Notes: a model not told the origin generated them from the sequence alone. DNA of 64,000 nt from Paenibacillus camelliae (GCF_023715345.1 NZ_JAMBNY010000006.1:1-64000); one strand, 5' to 3'; positions 24,856-34,077 are shown, counted from the first letter of the stretch. Made by a program: numbers and translations.

Positions 24856-26283
24856 ATGATGAAGGAAAAACAACAGATCGAGCAGTATTTTGCAGAGCAT
24901 AAGGATGCATTTATAGAGCATATTCGCCGTTTAGTTCGTATTCGCAGTGTAAAGGGAGAGGCGCAAGCAGGAATTCCGTTTGGCGAAGGACCTGCAGAAG
25001 CATTGAAGGAGACTTTAATCATTGCGGAAGAGCTCGGCCTGCTAACCAATAATATCGACAATTATGTCGGTACAATCAGTATCAATGAAGAGGATACAAA
25101 GCTAGGCATTCTCGGACATGTTGATGTTGTTGGCGAAGGTAAGAACTGGAGCTACGACCCTTACGAAGGAACGATTGTAGATGGGAAGATGTACGGACGC
25201 GGAACAAGTGATGACAAGGGGCCTGTCATCGCAGCAATGTATGCACTGGCTGCGGTTAAGGATCTCGGATTCCCGCTTGCTTATAATACGAAGCTGATCG
25301 TCGGGACCGATGAGGAGTCCGGTATGGAGGATCTTGATTATTATTTAACGAAGGAAAAAACACCGCCATATCTGTTTACGCCTGATGCAGAATTCCCAGT
25401 CATCAATATAGAAAAGGGTGCAATTCGTACATCGTTTGATGCAAGCTTTGCTAAGACAGATAAGCTGCCACGCGTGCTTTCTGTTAGCGGCGGCTATAAA
25501 GTAAACGTTGTGCCGCCTGAGGCAATCGCTGAGATTGAAGGTATGCTGCTCCCCGATATAAGTGAAATTGCACTTCGAGTGACCGAGAAAACTGGCGTGA
25601 ACTTTGAATTGCAGGATCTAGGCAAGGAGAGAGTTCATATTAAGGCAGTCGGAGTCGGCGGTCATGCTTCGACCCCGGAAACAGCAATTAATGCTATTAC
25701 AGGCTTGCTAACGCTTATTAGCAAGCTGCCGTTAAGTGAAGAGGAAGGACATCGCATGCTGCGTGGTGTAGCAGATATTTTCCCGCATCAGGATTATTAC
25801 GGGAAAGCAGCGGGACTTGCGATGGAGGATAAAGAATCTGGTAAGCTGACGATGAACTTCTCGATTTTTGAATATAGCAGCGATGGACAGCTTAAGGGGA
25901 TGTTCGACAGCCGAGTACCGCTATGTGCGACCGAGGCGAATACATTCGATGTATTGGAGCCGAAGCTTGCTGACTATGGGATTCGACTGGAGCGAGGCGG
26001 GTTCGAGAAGCCACATCATACACCAGCGGATTCACCGTTTGTCCAAACGCTGCTCCAAGTCTATGAGCAGTATACTGGTCTAAAGGGTGAATGCATCGCC
26101 ATTGGCGGAGGAACGTACGTTCATGATATTGAAGGTGGTGTGGCGTTCGGACCAACGATGCCAGGCATTGATACACGGATGCATAGCAACGATGAGTTTA
26201 TTATTATCGATGATATGCTAAAAGCAGCCCAGATCTATGCACAGGTGATCGTAGAGCTGTGTGGAGCAGATAAGCAGCAATAA
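24856..26283 (+). CDS. pepV: Dipeptidase PepV, M20 zinc metallopeptidase
   Basis: Cytosolic di-zinc dipeptidase that cleaves unblocked dipeptides, in amino acid recycling. 475 residues. Catalytic and metal residues line up with Lactobacillus PepV: His88 and Asp90 in GHVDVV, Asp119/120 in RGTSDDKGP, Glu153-Glu154 in TDEES, PDAEFP following, and a late His in IDTRMHSND. The lid domain (about 185-380) holds GVGGHASTPE. Start is ATG 24856 or the adjacent ATG 24859, behind GAGGG. Monocistronic, ending at the terminator at 26349-26383. Confidence 0.94.
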   Translation: MMKEKQQIEQYFAEHKDAFIEHIRRLVRIRSVKGEAQAGIPFGEGPAEALKETLIIAEELGLLTNNIDNYVGTISINEEDTKLGILGHVDVVGEGKNWSYDPYEGTIVDGKMYGRGTSDDKGPVIAAMYALAAVKDLGFPLAYNTKLIVGTDEESGMEDLDYYLTKEKTPPYLFTPDAEFPVINIEKGAIRTSFDASFAKTDKLPRVLSVSGGYKVNVVPPEAIAEIEGMLLPDISEIALRVTEKTGVNFELQDLGKERVHIKAVGVGGHASTPETAINAITGLLTLISKLPLSEEEGHRMLRGVADIFPHQDYYGKAAGLAMEDKESGKLTMNFSIFEYSSDGQLKGMFDSRVPLCATEANTFDVLEPKLADYGIRLERGGFEKPHHTPADSPFVQTLLQVYEQYTGLKGECIAIGGGTYVHDIEGGVAFGPTMPGIDTRMHSNDEFIIIDDMLKAAQIYAQVIVELCGADKQQ

Positions 26284-26348
26284 TAGGCTCATATGACGAA
26301 AGCAAAGCTGCTTATCTACACGATAGATAAAGACAGATGTGATGTAAG

Positions 26349-26383
26349 AAAAGGTGGAGCAATAGCCAAGCTCCACCTTTTTT
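26349..26383 (+). terminator. Rho-independent terminator after pepV
   Basis: AAAAGGTGGAGC / GCTCCACCTTTT, perfect 12-bp stem with a 9-nt loop, then more T. Confidence 0.9.
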
Positions 26384-26494
26384 GTATGGTTCGCTGCTAT
26401 GGCGATACATGTTTACTCTTAACTGTTTACGATATAGCTTTTTACGATACTACTGTTTGCATTACTTTTTAGAAATGTTACTTTTATTGCTACG

Positions 26495-26534
26495 TTGCGA
26501 AGTTTATCTTAAAGGTATATAATTGTCATGACAA
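26495..26534 (+). promoter_or_regulatory. MarR-gene promoter with overlapping palindromic operator
   Basis: TTGCGA (26495-26500), 17-bp spacer, perfect -10 TATAAT (26518-26523). The perfect 12-bp palindrome TTGTCATGACAA (26523-26534) overlaps the last -10 base and the expected +1. This is the classic layout for autorepression by a MarR dimer. It also shows that the in-frame ATG at 26528 is too close to +1 to be the translation start. Confidence 0.7.
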
Positions 26535-26557
26535 CTAATTTGGAAAGCGGTGAAACG

Positions 26558-27004
26558 ATGAGCGATGGTCAATTGTTAATGTCTACAGGATTTTTGCTTG
26601 GTGTTACCCATCGAAGAGTTGTAGCTTTGCTTCAACATCGATTAAAGGAATATGATATAACACCTGAGCAGTGGTCGGTATTATTTCATATTGTGAGCGA
26701 GGAAGGTATGATTCAGAAGCACATTGCGGAGCAAACGTTCAAGGACAAGCCTACGGTCACTCGTATATTACATCAGCTTGAAGGTAAAGAATTCATCGTT
26801 AGAGAAGCCGATCCATCTGACCGCCGCTCTTATCGCATCTTCAGTACGGAGCATGGACGGAAAATTATAGCTGAGACGCATTCAATCGAGCAGAGCATTG
26901 ATGAAGAGATGAAGCGCTGCTTAGGTGAAGAGGGGCATGATCAGCTTAACTATATTTTAATAAAGGTTAACGATCATTTTAGAGCGAAAAGATCTGATGA
27001 TTAG
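26558..27004 (+). CDS. MarR-family transcriptional regulator
   Basis: A 148-residue winged-HTH regulator from ATG 26558 (MSDGQLLMS); the upstream ATG 26528 lies within the operator/transcription start and is rejected. HTH about 45-85 (QKHIAEQTFKDKPTVTRILHQLE) with the wing DPSDRRSYRIFST, including the typical D-x-R-DRR pattern. The helices at both ends form the dimer interface. It is followed after 80 bp by an MFS exporter and probably represses itself and that gene until a small aromatic or drug ligand binds. Ligand unknown. Confidence 0.92.
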   Translation: MSDGQLLMSTGFLLGVTHRRVVALLQHRLKEYDITPEQWSVLFHIVSEEGMIQKHIAEQTFKDKPTVTRILHQLEGKEFIVREADPSDRRSYRIFSTEHGRKIIAETHSIEQSIDEEMKRCLGEEGHDQLNYILIKVNDHFRAKRSDD

Positions 27005-27084
27005 AGAATCGGCTGCTTTAGCTGAGATACTAGGCATTCTTTAACAAAAGTCATACAAACATACAACAGGAGTGAACGAACAAC

Positions 27085-28326
27085 ATGAATGGAGAAACAC
27101 AAGAAATGGCTCAGCAGAAGCCAGCCTTATGGACGAAGCAGTTTGTTACTTTAACACTTGCTTCGTTCCTTTTATTTTTGAACCTGCAAATGCTATTATC
27201 TACCTTTTCTATGCATATAAAAGGGAACCTATCTGGTGAAGATATACATGTAAGCTTGGCAACAAGCATGTTTGCTGTTACGGCTATCATCGCACGTCTA
27301 ATGACTGGAAGATGGATAAAGCGATGGTCCAAGGATCAAGTATTGACGGTCGGTTTATTGATAGCAGCTGCTTCCACTGAGCTGGCCTCTCTGCCTAGCA
27401 CGATAATGCCGTTACTGCTTATTCGGGCTTTATATGGCATTGGCTTTGGTATAGGAAGTACGGTTATTCCAACACTCGTATCGCAAATTATTCCGCCAAA
27501 ACGGATGGGGGAAGGAATCGGCTATTTCGGATTGTCGACGAGCTTAGCGATGTCCATTGGGCCTGCTACAGGAATGCTCGTCATGAAGGAATTTGGCTTT
27601 ACAACACTGGCAACGCTTGGTGCAGGTGCAGTTATCTGCATGTTTCCGATGCTATATATATCAGGTACTTATCTTCGGTCACGAAAATACAAAGGAACAC
27701 AGCAAATGCCTGAAGCTCTGGCTAAAGTCGAAGTCAAAACCGCAAACCAGCAGGAGCAAAGCTCCAAACGATCAATCTGGCGTTTTTCTAATTACTTTCC
27801 TGCGATGCTTAACGCCCTGCTTTCTATTACGTATAGCGGCCTATTGAGCTTTATCGCTGTCTATGGGGAAGAGCTGCGATTGCCACAGGTTGGCTTATTC
27901 TTTCTATTTAATGCGTTAACCATTCTTCTCGTTAGACCTATAGCCGGCAAAATTTTCGATCGCAGAGGACCTATTCTCGTTCTTATTCCATCCGCTATAT
28001 TTGTTACGGCCAGTATGCTGGTACTATCGTATACGACAAACATGGGAATGTTAATTGTATCTGCACTGCTATATGGAATAGGCTTTGGATCGATCCAGCC
28101 AACTCTGCAAGCATGGATGCTTCGCTCAGCAAGCAAGGAAGAGTATGGAGATGTGAATGGAATGTTCTACAACTCTACAGATGTCGGTGTTTCAATCGGT
28201 GCTATACTGCTTGGCGTAATTGTCACCTTCACTTCCTATGACATGATGTATCGTCTATCGTCGATTTTTATGATTATTTTTCTGCTCGCTATCGTCTGGT
28301 TTGTATGGAAGCGTAAGAAAAGCTAA
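27085..28326 (+). CDS. MFS exporter controlled by adjacent MarR
   Basis: A 413-residue transporter with 12 predicted helices, DHA1/YwoG-like. It has GRWIKRWSKDQ in the loop 2-3 position, RALYGIGFGIGSTVIPTLVSQIIPPKRMGEGIG-type motif C region (from about residue 113), a hydrophilic central loop (about 198-232), and GKIFDRRGP in loop 8-9. Start ATG with ACAGGAG upstream. It lies directly downstream of marR with no terminator between. Likely a proton-coupled exporter of toxic small molecules; substrate unknown. Confidence 0.88.
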   Translation: MNGETQEMAQQKPALWTKQFVTLTLASFLLFLNLQMLLSTFSMHIKGNLSGEDIHVSLATSMFAVTAIIARLMTGRWIKRWSKDQVLTVGLLIAAASTELASLPSTIMPLLLIRALYGIGFGIGSTVIPTLVSQIIPPKRMGEGIGYFGLSTSLAMSIGPATGMLVMKEFGFTTLATLGAGAVICMFPMLYISGTYLRSRKYKGTQQMPEALAKVEVKTANQQEQSSKRSIWRFSNYFPAMLNALLSITYSGLLSFIAVYGEELRLPQVGLFFLFNALTILLVRPIAGKIFDRRGPILVLIPSAIFVTASMLVLSYTTNMGMLIVSALLYGIGFGSIQPTLQAWMLRSASKEEYGDVNGMFYNSTDVGVSIGAILLGVIVTFTSYDMMYRLSSIFMIIFLLAIVWFVWKRKKS

Positions 28327-28428
28327 ACGCTTTGGATTGCTCATCCGTTTGTAGGCTCTGAGGACAGAATAAGCTATAATCAATATTATGACGTTTTATT
28401 ATAGAGTACGGATGAAAGAGGAATCGAG

Positions 28429-30165
28429 ATGAAACAGCAATCAGGCCCAATGAATAAGAAGCCGCGAAGTGCTAACCGTCATGAGCATCGTCGTGACAAC
28501 CATACTAGCGCGAATACACATAGAGGTGATCGTCCTTCTCATGCAAGCTCGCAGAGCAGTGAGAATCGTATGAAGTCACGCAGCATCGGGAACGGTAGTG
28601 GCAGTCACAAAAATCGTCAGAGCGAGGATAAAGGTAGAAGATACGAGGGGCAGATGGATGCTGAGCATAAGCGCCCCATGAACGATGAGAAGCGCAGCAG
28701 TCTAGGCAAGCAGGATCGAAACTCGAACCGTAAGCCGGGAGCATCCAGCCATTATAAGAACAAGCAGCATGTGAGCAAAGCATCAGCAGAAGATGTATTA
28801 GTAGGTGACCGTATCGTCGTTACGATTAAGCGAATCGGCATTAATGGAGAAGGTGTCGGCTACTATAAGCGAAAAGCAGTCTTTATCGAAGGTGCAATAA
28901 CGGATGAAGTCGTAAAGGCAGAAGTTACGAAGGTCGAACGCTCCTATTTACAGGCAAAGCTGACGGGCATTGAGAAGGCATCGCCATCTCGTCAGGAGCC
29001 GCCATGTCCAGTGTATGAGCAATGCGGCGGCTGTCAGCTGCAGCATATGACGCATGAGGCACAGCTTCGCGCCAAGGAAGAGATTGTACGCGAGGCATTT
29101 CAACGATATACAGGAATAACCGTGCTGCCGCTTCGTCCGATATACGGGATGGAGGATCCTTGGCATTACCGCAACAAGGCGCAGCTGCAGCTAGGCTGGC
29201 AAAGAGGCGAGCTTGTAGCGGGACTGTATGCACAAGGGACACATAAGCTGTTTGATATTAGTGAATGTACTGTACAGGAGCAATCTATTAACGACGTATA
29301 TAAATCAATCAAGCATATCATTAAGGAGCTTAATATCTCACCCTATGAAGAACGTACACGCGAGGGTGTAATCAAAACAATCGTTGTACGCGTAGCTAAA
29401 GCGAGTGGAAAGCTTCAAGTTACCTTTGTTACGGCGACTGACCGTATTCCTGACCAGCGTAGACTGGTAGATCGAATGCGTTCAGAGCTGCCACAAGTGA
29501 TCTCGATTGCGCACAATGTTCATAAAGAGCGAAGCTCGATTATTTTTGGACCGAAGACAACGATCCTGTGGGGAGAGGAACGACTACCAGAGAAGCTTGG
29601 TACGATTCAATTTGCCCTGTCTCCACGCGCATTCTTCCAGCTGAATCCAGAGCAAACGATTAAGCTGTATGGGGCAGTGAAGGAAGCAGCAGAGCTTAGT
29701 GGCAATGAGCTTGTGATCGACGCTTATTGCGGAACGGGTACGATTAGCCTATGGCTAGCTTCAGAGGCACGCGAGGTGCGCGGTATCGAGGTGATTGCTG
29801 AGGCAGTACAGGATGCAAGAGCGAATGCACAGTATAGCGGCATCGACAATGCGCTGTTCTATGAGGGGCAAGCGGAACGCCTCCTGCCGGAGTGGGTAGC
29901 GCAAGGTATTAAGCCTGAGGTCATCGTTGTCGACCCACCACGGACAGGCCTTGATGCTGAGCTCATTCAAGCTGTGCTTAAAGCAAAGCCTGAGCGCTTT
30001 GTTTATGTGTCGTGCAATCCGTCCACGCTTGCGAAGGACTGCAAGGAGCTGCTCGCTGGCGGCTACGAGCTTAAATGGGCACAGCCTGTCGATATGTTCC
30101 CACAGACGGCGCATGTTGAAGTGGTAATATTGATGGAAAGAAAAAGAAGTGACAGATTCGCTTGA
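28429..30165 (+). CDS. rlmCD: 23S rRNA (uracil-5-)-methyltransferase, RlmCD/RumA family, with long disordered N-terminus
   Basis: SAM-dependent m5U methyltransferase of 23S rRNA. Domain order: N-terminal low-complexity tail (1-115) rich in Arg, His, Asn, Ser and Lys; TRAM domain (about 122-180); Fe-S cluster cysteines CPVYEQCGGC plus a later Cys; Rossmann methyltransferase with AYCGTGTISLWLA; VVDPPRTGLD; and catalytic Cys in YVSCNPSTLAKD near the C-terminus. 578 residues exceeds the usual ~460 because of the tail, which is positively charged and probably RNA-binding. ATG with AGAGGA upstream. Bacillus has one enzyme (RlmCD) for U747 and U1939; the exact target here is inferred. Confidence 0.93.
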   Translation: MKQQSGPMNKKPRSANRHEHRRDNHTSANTHRGDRPSHASSQSSENRMKSRSIGNGSGSHKNRQSEDKGRRYEGQMDAEHKRPMNDEKRSSLGKQDRNSNRKPGASSHYKNKQHVSKASAEDVLVGDRIVVTIKRIGINGEGVGYYKRKAVFIEGAITDEVVKAEVTKVERSYLQAKLTGIEKASPSRQEPPCPVYEQCGGCQLQHMTHEAQLRAKEEIVREAFQRYTGITVLPLRPIYGMEDPWHYRNKAQLQLGWQRGELVAGLYAQGTHKLFDISECTVQEQSINDVYKSIKHIIKELNISPYEERTREGVIKTIVVRVAKASGKLQVTFVTATDRIPDQRRLVDRMRSELPQVISIAHNVHKERSSIIFGPKTTILWGEERLPEKLGTIQFALSPRAFFQLNPEQTIKLYGAVKEAAELSGNELVIDAYCGTGTISLWLASEAREVRGIEVIAEAVQDARANAQYSGIDNALFYEGQAERLLPEWVAQGIKPEVIVVDPPRTGLDAELIQAVLKAKPERFVYVSCNPSTLAKDCKELLAGGYELKWAQPVDMFPQTAHVEVVILMERKRSDRFA

Positions 30166-30373
30166 GAAAATAAGTGGACAGGTAGACCTCATATGTGGAG
30201 TGCTATTCGTTGATAGTAAGTAGTAAAGAACAAGCAGAAGGAGCCTAGAGTCTATAAAAGATTATTGGGCTTCTGTCTGCCTTAATTTCAATTTGATCGA
30301 TAAGTCGATTCTACAATTGAAGCATGAATTCCCAACTCCTTGACCTTATTCTCTCATTGCTTATTTCGTCATT
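30166..30373. other. Non-coding gap with weak hairpin
   Basis: Between convergent rlmCD and the CPBP gene. An imperfect stem around 30234-30284 (GCAGAAGGAGCC with GGGCTTCTGTCTGC) lacks a clean T-run. Nothing else is seen. Confidence 0.4.
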
Positions 30374-31162
30374 CTATTTTAACCGATGGTTAATCATAGC
30401 CACGGCTTCTAATGTCCTGTTTCTTATGGACAATGATATTATAATATATGAAACTGCTATCACCACAATAGTTGTGACCAAAGAGGATAACATATTACTT
30501 TCCGTCGTTATACTTTCGCCTAGAGCGTTCCAGATTGAGTGGAACAGAATGCAAAGCCAGATACTCCCACTAATTTTGTAGATAGCTGCCAGTATAAAAG
30601 ATAAACCAATTACTGTTATGGCAAACGCAAAAAAATTCCATGTATATTGATTAGTTCCTTTCATGAAAAACAAGGGTAAATGCCATATAGCCCAAACAAC
30701 TCCCGTTAGCAGTGTTGCAAAGGTAAAGTTCATCTTTTTTTCAAGATTGGGCTGCAAAATCAGTCTCCAACCAACTTCCTCCAATCCACCGCCTACAATC
30801 ATTATTGGAAGCGATAGCAGGGCAATATATAGAGGGGCTGTAATTGTTGAAGTATCCATCACAATAGGTATTACGTAGGATATAACAGCTGCTAGTATAA
30901 TAAAAATATAGAAACGTATAGGTTGTTTAAATCCAAAAATTTTGTGGATCAGTTCTTTTCCTGTCATCTTCTTTAATTTGAGCAATAATATAATGGCGAT
31001 AATCGGTATTGTATTTCCACCAATCATATAGAGAACCAGCATCAAAGGTGTTCCATAAGTTAAGAATCCATACTGATTTGCTATTACAATTCCCCACCAA
31101 AGTATCCAAGTGATTCCTATCGTTAGGACCACAAAAGATATTGCGATATTTTTCGACTTCAT
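30374..31162 (-). CDS. CPBP-family intramembrane glutamic endopeptidase (CAAX-like)
   Basis: A 262-residue membrane protein with about eight helices and all ABI/CPBP motifs: E128-E129-V-G-W-R133 (motif 1), H161 in WAIWHLPLF (motif 2), and H208-S-I-W-N212 (motif 3). Family members process prenylated or membrane peptides; many bacterial ones give bacteriocin self-immunity or process signalling peptides. ATG with GAGGGG upstream, 1 bp after the TetR stop, so translationally coupled. The pair is A+T-richer than its neighbours, suggesting recent acquisition. Substrate unknown. Confidence 0.9.
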   Translation of the reverse strand: MKSKNIAISFVVLTIGITWILWWGIVIANQYGFLTYGTPLMLVLYMIGGNTIPIIAIILLLKLKKMTGKELIHKIFGFKQPIRFYIFIILAAVISYVIPIVMDTSTITAPLYIALLSLPIMIVGGGLEEVGWRLILQPNLEKKMNFTFATLLTGVVWAIWHLPLFFMKGTNQYTWNFFAFAITVIGLSFILAAIYKISGSIWLCILFHSIWNALGESITTESNMLSSLVTTIVVIAVSYIIISLSIRNRTLEAVAMINHRLK

Positions 31163-31163
31163 T

Positions 31164-31751
31164 CTATTTCCCCTCGCTTTCTTCTATATAGTCCACGATT
31201 GCTATAATAAGTCTATCAATTGCTTCGGTTTTTCCCTGTATCGAAATAGATGTATTGTTATTTAGATTACCAACACAATCCAATAATGCACCCAATACCT
31301 CCATTTGAACGATATTAATATTGAACATTTTCATGGTTTCTTCCATATTTTTTTTCGATTTTTCATTTTCTGCTTCACTAAATTCAGAGGGAAGTTTTCG
31401 TAAAAGGATGTCCATATCTGTTGGACTAACGTATCTACTAATACTGTCCTCAGAAAGATACCTTTCCCTAATGAACATTGTGATTTTTTCACGTTGCATC
31501 ATTTCCGTCTTCATTATTGTTTCAAACTGCTCAAACAAAGCTGTTTCCCATTTCTTGATTACATCGTATAAACACTCCTCTTTAGAATTATAGTAAGAGT
31601 AAAATGAACCTTTCCCCATACCCACAGATTTAGCGATATCATCGACTGTAATATTTTTAATTCCATTATTCGTGCAAATAAGTTTCTTTGTGTTTTCAAA
31701 AATTGCGTTTTTTGTTTTGGCTCGTTCATGTTCGCTGATGATTTTTGGCAT
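31164..31751 (-). CDS. TetR-family transcriptional regulator
   Basis: A 195-residue regulator. N-terminal HTH (about 12-58: TKKLICTNNGIKNITVDDIAKSVGMGKGSFYSYYNSKEECL) with the canonical G-x-F-Y-x-Y-Y/F-x-S/K-K-E-E recognition end. The all-helical ligand-binding C-terminal domain is unlike any I can name. ATG with AAAAGGAGC upstream. The stop is 1 bp from the CPBP protease start, so the two form an operon in which TetR probably represses its own transcription. Strikingly A+T-rich codon use. Confidence 0.9.
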   Translation of the reverse strand: MPKIISEHERAKTKNAIFENTKKLICTNNGIKNITVDDIAKSVGMGKGSFYSYYNSKEECLYDVIKKWETALFEQFETIMKTEMMQREKITMFIRERYLSEDSISRYVSPTDMDILLRKLPSEFSEAENEKSKKNMEETMKMFNINIVQMEVLGALLDCVGNLNNNTSISIQGKTEAIDRLIIAIVDYIEESEGK

Positions 31752-31950
31752 TGAAATTGCTCCTTTTTTATTTTATTGACTATAAGTATATTTTTGGTCA
31801 GCAAAAATAATGTAGACTATTTACTAAATTTTGTAAATATTAAAATACTCATCTACCCTTTCAGAATGATCAAAAAAATCCGATATCTAACTATTTATTC
31901 GCAATGGATGCCCAAAAAAGAGCTAAGAAGGACCTGAGTATGAAATAAAG

Positions 31951-31977
31951 GAGCGGCTTTATCTTAGTCGCTTTTTT
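31951..31977. terminator. Small rho-independent terminator-like hairpin
   Basis: AGCGGCT…AGTCGCT stem followed by TTTTTT, within the 31752-32217 gap. No upstream gene on the plus strand ends here, so it may terminate an unrecognised short transcript or rlmCD read-through. Confidence 0.5.
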
Positions 31978-32090
31978 AGTGAGCAAATGCCATTCACATA
32001 ATTAACGCCGTCTGTACTCCCTATCAACTCAACACATGTGGAGTGCGTAGTGTCGCTTATAAAGAAATAATATCTCTGCCACATTTACCT

Positions 32091-32131
32091 ATATCAAAAA
32101 GCCCAATCCTTTGTGAGAGGGCTTTTGATAT
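32091..32131. terminator. Hairpin with symmetrical A/T flanks
   Basis: ATATCAAAA-A-GCCC pairs with GGGC-TTTTGATAT around a 14-nt loop. It is usable as a terminator in both directions, and lies upstream of the lysine riboswitch promoter. The rest of 31752-32217 shows no ORF. Confidence 0.55.
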
Positions 32132-32217
32132 GCAATACGGATAGGGAGGGATTTGTCTATAATTCCCCTTATATAAGCGAGATTAAAGCCAATAGCGTCA
32201 ATATACTTTATATACCA

Positions 32218-32246
32218 TTGTTTACCTTCTTACTGTTCGCTATAAT
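32218..32246 (+). promoter_or_regulatory. Sigma-A promoter of the lysine riboswitch/lysP transcript
   Basis: TTGTTT (32218-32223), 17-bp spacer, perfect TATAAT (32241-32246), about 45 nt before the aptamer. Confidence 0.7.
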
Positions 32247-32284
32247 GTTGTTGTAAAAATAAATTGAATACAGCCCTCATCATA

Positions 32285-32522
32285 TCAAACGGTGAGGTAG
32301 AGGTCGCGGTTTTTAGAAGTAAATTAGTGGAGACGCAGAGAACGTCATTGAAGCTTGTTGAAAGGAACTACCGCCGAAGTTTGATTGCTGCTCTGGGCAA
32401 TTGGGCTGGGACTGTTGCCGGAAGGCGCAGAACTGTCACAAATCTGATTTGTGATGAGCTATCTTCAAAGAAGATAAGATGGGAATGATATAAAACGTTC
32501 ACCTCTGTGATCGTTTTTTTTA
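32285..32522 (+). ncRNA. Lysine riboswitch (L box) with terminator
   Basis: Cis-acting leader that senses lysine and turns off lysP by premature termination. Conserved blocks seen in order: GGTGAGGTAGAGGTCGCGG (P1 5' side and first internal loop, 32291-32309), AGAAGTAAATT, AAAGGAACTACCGCCGAAG (32361-32379), CTGGGCAATTGGGCTGGGA, GGAAGGCGCAGAACTGTCAC, and GAGCTATCTTC, the P1 3' side (32457-32466). P1 is GAGGTAG with CTATCTT(C). The terminator is AACG-T-TCAC / GTGA-T-CGTT followed by TTTTTTTT (32493-32522). The P1 3' strand can alternatively pair with GAAGATA just downstream (TATCTTC-AAA-GAAGATA), a plausible part of the ligand-free fold. A 74-residue frame across it is not a gene. Confidence 0.93.
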
Positions 32523-32625
32523 TTTTTGACCGTAAGAAATGTATGTTCTGAAGGAAGTGTAAAAGTTTCTTCTTGGTTTCACACTCCAGAACAATGGGTC
32601 GACATCATGATTAAGGAGTGTTTTA

Positions 32626-34077
32626 ATGTCATCAAACCATTCAACTGAGCCAAAGCAGCTGAGACGTGGGCTCAAGGCTCGTCATCTCACCATGATTGCA
32701 CTTGGAGGCTCCATTGGCACAGGCTTGTTTCTTGCTAGTGGCAGTGCAATAGCAGAAGCTGGTCCGGGGGGAGCTCTCCTCGCTTATTTAACGGTAGGTA
32801 TTATGGTATATTTTCTAATGACGAGTTTGGGAGAGCTTGCAACCTATATGCCAGAAGCGGGATCTTTTAACACGTATGCGAGCCGCTTCGTTGATCCTTC
32901 TTTGGGATTTGCCTTAGGTTGGAATTTCTGGTTTAACTGGGCGATTACAATAGCTTCGGAGCTTGCAGCAGCAACGCTTATTATTAAATATTGGTTTCCT
33001 GATAGTCCTTCTTATCTATGGAGCTTACTGTTCCTTGCCATTATTTTTGGTTTGAATTTACTGTCCGTTAAAGGATATGGTGAATCGGAATATTGGTTTG
33101 CATTGATCAAGATTGCTGTTGTCATCATCTTCTTGGCTGTTGGGGTGCTGATGATATTTGGAATAATGGGCGGCTCGAAGCCAGCTGGCTTCAGTAATTT
33201 CACACTAGACGGTGGACCGTTCCATGGTGGTTTCCTAGCCTTTCTTGGTATCTTTATGGCAGCCGGTTATTCTTTCCAAGGGACTGAGCTTGTCGGCGTT
33301 GCAGCGGGTGAAAGTGAGAACCCGAGGGAGAATGTACCGAAAGCAATAAAACAAATATTTTGGCGTATTCTCATTTTTTATATTTTCACCATATTCGTGA
33401 TAGGTATGATCATTCCATATACCAATCCGAGCTTGATGCAAACTGGCATTGAAAATATTGCAGTTAGTCCGTTTACCCTTGTCTTTGAAAAGGCAGGATT
33501 CGCATTTGCAGCTGCAATTATGAATACTGTCATATTGACTTCGGTGCTGTCTGCTGGAAACTCGGGGATGTATGCATCTACACGTGTACTGTGGGAGCTT
33601 GCCAAAGAAGGAAAGGCCCCTAAGTTTCTGAAGAAATTAAATAAACGCGGTATTCCTATTAATGCGCTGCTAGTTACTACTTCAATCGGCATGCTTGCGT
33701 TTCTAGCTTCCTTCTTCGGTGATGGGGTAGTATATTTGTGGTTGCTAAATGCTTCAGGTATGTGCGGATTTATTACTTGGCTTGGCATCTCAATTAGTCA
33801 TTATCGCTTCCGTAGGGCATATGTTGCACAAGGCCGGGATATAAATGACTTTCCTTATAAAGCCAGATGGTTCCCGTTTGGTCCACTATTTGCCTTTGCA
33901 TTATGTATGGTCGTTATTATAGGCCAAAATTTTAAAGCTTTCACTGGAGAAACGATCGATTGGTATGGCGTGCTTGTTTCCTATATCGGAATTCCGTTAT
34001 TCCTGGCTATATGGCTGGGCTATAAATTTGTGTACAAGACCAAAGTCATTCCTCTTCAAGAATGTAAATTTGACTAG
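32626..34077 (+). CDS. lysP: Lysine-specific permease LysP (APC family)
   Basis: Proton-driven lysine importer of the amino acid transporter family. 483 residues, 12 helices; N-terminal LRRGLKARHLTMIALGGSIGTGLF (about 12-35) with the G-S-I-G-T-G-L substrate-binding break in TM1, YMPEAGSFNTYASRFVDP, WNFWFNWAIT, and FQGTELVGVAAGESENPRENVPKAI. These fit LysP. The lysine riboswitch directly upstream makes the substrate assignment much firmer. ATG with AAGGAGTG 6 nt upstream. A terminator at 34101-34133 follows. Confidence 0.95.
   Translation: MSSNHSTEPKQLRRGLKARHLTMIALGGSIGTGLFLASGSAIAEAGPGGALLAYLTVGIMVYFLMTSLGELATYMPEAGSFNTYASRFVDPSLGFALGWNFWFNWAITIASELAAATLIIKYWFPDSPSYLWSLLFLAIIFGLNLLSVKGYGESEYWFALIKIAVVIIFLAVGVLMIFGIMGGSKPAGFSNFTLDGGPFHGGFLAFLGIFMAAGYSFQGTELVGVAAGESENPRENVPKAIKQIFWRILIFYIFTIFVIGMIIPYTNPSLMQTGIENIAVSPFTLVFEKAGFAFAAAIMNTVILTSVLSAGNSGMYASTRVLWELAKEGKAPKFLKKLNKRGIPINALLVTTSIGMLAFLASFFGDGVVYLWLLNASGMCGFITWLGISISHYRFRRAYVAQGRDINDFPYKARWFPFGPLFAFALCMVVIIGQNFKAFTGETIDWYGVLVSYIGIPLFLAIWLGYKFVYKTKVIPLQECKFD

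Noticed and set aside
26528..26557. N-terminal extension of the MarR protein
   Set aside because: The ATG at 26528 lies within the palindromic operator at the expected transcription start.
32264..32488. 74-residue ORF on the plus strand
   Set aside because: It lies entirely across the lysine riboswitch aptamer; its codons are dictated by conserved RNA motifs and there is no RBS.
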